The translations under genes and the position numbers were made by a program. Positions 61,907-64,000 of a stretch of 64,000 nucleotides of DNA are shown here, piece after piece. Numbering within the stretch: position 1 is the first letter of the stretch; each line of letters opens with the position of its first letter. Under the pieces are notes generated by a model, which worked only from the letters and a program-made list of their open reading frames with translations, had not been told where the DNA came from and did no database searches. The stretch comes from Ralstonia soli (GTDB lineage: Bacteria; Pseudomonadota; Gammaproteobacteria; Burkholderiales; Burkholderiaceae). Where the stretch lies: NCBI RefSeq assembly GCF_023955655.1, contig NZ_JAMXHT010000004.1, forward strand, positions 1 through 64,000, in the 5' to 3' direction.

Positions 61907-62479
61907 ATGACGACGTGCGTGGTGGTCAAGAAAGACGGCGAAGTGGCGATTGCGGCTGATTCTCTGGTGACGTTTGGCGACACGCGCCTGGCGCGCGGCT
62001 ACGAGCAGAACCAGAAGATCTTCCAAGTGGGCGATTCTCTGATCGCCCTGGCAGGTACGACGGCCCACTTTCCGGTCATGCGCAGCCTGCTGACGGGGTT
62101 GGCCGATGAGTGCCGCCTCGGCACGCGCGACGACGTCTTCCGGACCTTCCTCAAGGTGCACGAAAAGCTCAAGGACGAGTATTTCGTCAACACCAAGGAA
62201 GACGACGACGACCCCTACGAGTCGTCGCAGATCACCTGCCTGATCGCCAACGCAACCGGCATCTACGGCGTCTATTCGTACCGCGAGGTGTTTTCGTTCG
62301 ACCGCTTCTGGGGCATCGGCTCGGGGCGCAATTTTGCGCTGGGGGCCATGTCGGCGGTGTTCGACATGCCCGGCAAGACGGCGGCGGATGTCGCCCAGGT
62401 GGGCGTGTCCGCAGGCGTGGAGTTCGACAAGAGTTCGGGCGGCCCGATCGAAGTGCACACGGTGCGTCTGCAGGATTGA
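61907..62479 (+). CDS. BPH, betaproteobacterial proteasome-like (HslV-type) Ntn-hydrolase
   Basis: 190 residues beginning MTTCVVVKKDGEVAIAADS. Removal of Met would expose Thr1 as nucleophile; D17 (in AADS) and a lysine near 36 (NQKIFQVGDSLIALAGTTAH) occupy the positions of proteasome Asp17 and Lys33. The pattern resembles HslV and Anbu but is distinct. I assign it to the BPH group described from betaproteobacteria, tetradecameric proteasome homologues. It has no partner ATPase (HslU) nearby. The gene sits between aceF and lpdA, 93 and 57 bp away, on the same strand. Its client proteins are unknown. Confidence 0.85.
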   Translation: MTTCVVVKKDGEVAIAADSLVTFGDTRLARGYEQNQKIFQVGDSLIALAGTTAHFPVMRSLLTGLADECRLGTRDDVFRTFLKVHEKLKDEYFVNTKEDDDDPYESSQITCLIANATGIYGVYSYREVFSFDRFWGIGSGRNFALGAMSAVFDMPGKTAADVAQVGVSAGVEFDKSSGGPIEVHTVRLQD

Positions 62480-62536
62480 AAGCGTCGGCGGCCAAGGCGA
62501 GTGCCTGCAGCCGACGACAAGAACAAGGAGTCAGGA

Positions 62537-64000
62537 ATGAGCGTGGTGGAAATCAAGGTGCCGGATATCGGCGACTACAAGGACGTGGACGTCATTGAAG
62601 TGATGGTGAAGGCGGGCGATGCCGTTACCGTCGATCAGGCGCTGATCACGCTGGAAACCGACAAGGCCACCATGGATGTGCCGTCGGATGTGGCCGGCAA
62701 GATTGTCGAAGTCAAGATCAAGGTGGGCGACAAGGTCAGCCAAGGCACGGTGATCGCCACGGCGGAAGCCGGTGCCGCTGCCGCCCCGGCGCCCGCGCAA
62801 GCGCCGGCTCCTGCCGCAGCGCCTGCTGCCGCTCCGGCAGCCTCGGCAGCCTCGGCACCCGCACCGCAAGCGGCCAAGCACGCCGGCGCCGCTGACATCG
62901 AATGCGACATGCTCGTCCTCGGTTCCGGCCCGGGCGGTTACTCGGCTGCGTTCCGCAGCGCGGATCTCGGCATGAACACCGTGCTGGTCGAGCGTTTCTC
63001 CACGCTGGGCGGCGTCTGCCTGAACGTGGGTTGTATCCCGTCGAAGGCGCTGCTGCACACAGCCGCCGTGATGGAAGAAGTCAAGGCGATGGCCGCCCAC
63101 GGCATCGTCTACAGCGAGCCGAAGGTTGATATCAACCAACTGCGCAAACACAAGGAATCCGTGATCGGCAAGCTGACCGGCGGCCTGGCCGGCATGGCCA
63201 AGGCACGCAAGGTGCAGGTTGTGCGCGGCGTCGGCACGTTCCTCGATCCGAACCACCTGGAAGTGCAGGTGACGGACGGCGCCGGCAAGGCTGTGACCGG
63301 CGAGAAGAAGGTCATCCGCTTCGCCAAGGCGATCATCGCTGCGGGCAGCGAGGCCGTGAAGCTGCCGTTCATTCCGGAAGATCCGCGCATCGTCGATTCG
63401 ACCGGCGCCCTGGAGCTGCGCGAAGTGCCGGCCAAGATGCTGGTCATCGGCGGTGGCATCATCGGCCTGGAAATGGCGACCGTGTACAGCACGCTGGGCG
63501 CACGCATCGACGTGGTGGAAATGCTCGACGGCCTGATGCAGGGCGCCGACCGCGACCTCGTCAAGGTGTGGGACAAGATGAACAAGGGCCGCTTCGACAA
63601 GGTCATGCTCAAGACCAAGACCGTTGGTGTTGAGGCCAAGGCGGACGGTATCTACGTCAAGTTCGAAGGCGAAGCCGCACCGGCCGAGCCGCAGCGCTAC
63701 GACATGGTGTTGGTGGCAGTGGGCCGTAGCCCGAACGGCAAGCGCATCGGCGCGGAAAAGGCCGGCGTGGCCGTGACGGACCGCGGCTTCATCGACGTGG
63801 ACAAGCAGCAGCGCACCAACGTGCCGCACATCTACGCGATCGGCGACATCGTTGGTCAGCCGATGCTGGCGCACAAGGCGGTGCACGAAGGCCACGTGGC
63901 AGCCGAAGCGGCGCATGGCGAGAAGGCCTACTTCGATGCCAAGCAGATTCCGTCGGTGGCCTTTACCGATCCGGAAGTGGCTTGGGCCGGCCTGACCGAG
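62537..64000 (+). CDS. lpdA: Dihydrolipoamide dehydrogenase (E3) with N-terminal lipoyl domain, partial
   Basis: 488 codons are visible, and the frame is still open at the window end. Lipoyl domain 1-78 ([20 protein letters not shown]; site [12 protein letters not shown]), Ala/Pro linker to about 115, then the flavoprotein disulfide reductase: FAD motif [20 protein letters not shown] near 119, redox-active disulfide in [12 protein letters not shown] near 156, NAD motif [19 protein letters not shown] near 303, and [20 protein letters not shown] near 435. The C-terminal dimerisation domain with the catalytic HxxxxE lies beyond the end. GGAG ribosome binding site at the start (62537). Reoxidises lipoyl groups of AceF. 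Confidence 0.96.
   Translation, partial: MSVVEIKVPDIGDYKDVDVIEVMVKAGDAVTVDQALITLETDKATMDVPSDVAGKIVEVKIKVGDKVSQGTVIATAEAGAAAAPAPAQAPAPAAAPAAAPAASAASAPAPQAAKHAGAADIECDMLVLGSGPGGYSAAFRSADLGMNTVLVERFSTLGGVCLNVGCIPSKALLHTAAVMEEVKAMAAHGIVYSEPKVDINQLRKHKESVIGKLTGGLAGMAKARKVQVVRGVGTFLDPNHLEVQVTDGAGKAVTGEKKVIRFAKAIIAAGSEAVKLPFIPEDPRIVDSTGALELREVPAKMLVIGGGIIGLEMATVYSTLGARIDVVEMLDGLMQGADRDLVKVWDKMNKGRFDKVMLKTKTVGVEAKADGIYVKFEGEAAPAEPQRYDMVLVAVGRSPNGKRIGAEKAGVAVTDRGFIDVDKQQRTNVPHIYAIGDIVGQPMLAHKAVHEGHVAAEAAHGEKAYFDAKQIPSVAFTDPEVAWAGLTE

Noticed and set aside
59885-62458. 857-codon frame antisense to aceF and BPH
   Set aside because: Shadow of repetitive Ala/Pro coding sequence; composition (Arg/Ser/Gly runs) not protein-like.

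Overview
The window is chromosomal DNA from a GC-rich betaproteobacterium, most likely a Ralstonia species or a close relative in the Burkholderiaceae. I infer this from the protein sequences, the order thrS-infC-rpmI-rplT-pheS-pheT-ihfA-merR-tRNA-Pro, the aceE-aceF-BPH-lpdA cluster and the codon bias. No database search was possible, so names rest on recognised motifs and family resemblance.

Layout. (1) Positions 1-4640 look like an accessory segment with visibly lower GC. It holds a truncated-looking hypothetical gene, a degenerate 42-bp (2 x 21-bp) minisatellite that stays open in several frames, a TIR-like putative effector gene, a DUF4238 gene, a small orphan gene and a G10 tract. It ends at the 3' end of a tRNA-Arg, a typical integration site. 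(2) 4641-16400 is mostly metabolic and membrane housekeeping: two small oddities (a proline-rich protein and a one-helix protein), a GlcD-like FAD oxidase, WrbA, a BrkB-like protein, an Mpo1-like protein, MetY, a CBS protein, an LplT-PlsC fusion, an FKBP isomerase and AroC. (3) 16388-25637 holds acyl/ketone-body metabolism (ETF-QO, SDR, PAS-LuxR regulator, scoA-scoB-bdhA), then a hydrolase, a RidA-family protein and RelA. (4) 25660-34077 is the translation cluster tRNA-Val, thrS, infC, rpmI, rplT, pheST, ihfA, merR and tRNA-Pro. A 14-residue leader peptide with three consecutive Thr codons lies ahead of thrS inside what looks like a complete transcription attenuator; I consider this the best candidate for a previously undescribed element. 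(5) 34161-41643 has bluB, an AraC/AhpD pair, an aldose epimerase, a second proline-rich small protein, a lipoprotein, dinB, an amino-acid permease and a DUF1488 gene. (6) 41768-48246 is a complete homoprotocatechuate meta-cleavage operon (hpaG1-G2-E-D-F-H-I). Its sigma70-like promoter is overlapped by a palindrome, and its presumed repressor hpaR lies convergent at the far end. The upstream hydroxylase hpaBC is absent from the window. (7) 48258-56983 has xthA, a CodA-like amidohydrolase, prlC, folD and a FixJ/FixL-like two-component pair. (8) 57298-64000 is the pyruvate dehydrogenase cluster aceE, aceF, a proteasome-like BPH gene, and lpdA, which runs off the window.

Functional threads: scoAB, bdhA and ETF-QO link beta-oxidation and polyhydroxybutyrate-derived ketone bodies to the respiratory chain. 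The hpa operon should deliver pyruvate and succinate semialdehyde from aromatic acids. The aceEF-lpdA complex carries lipoyl domains on both E2 and E3. The thrS operon combines a predicted leader-peptide attenuator with an infC gene that starts at ATC, so two amino-acid- or factor-sensing controls sit on one transcript.
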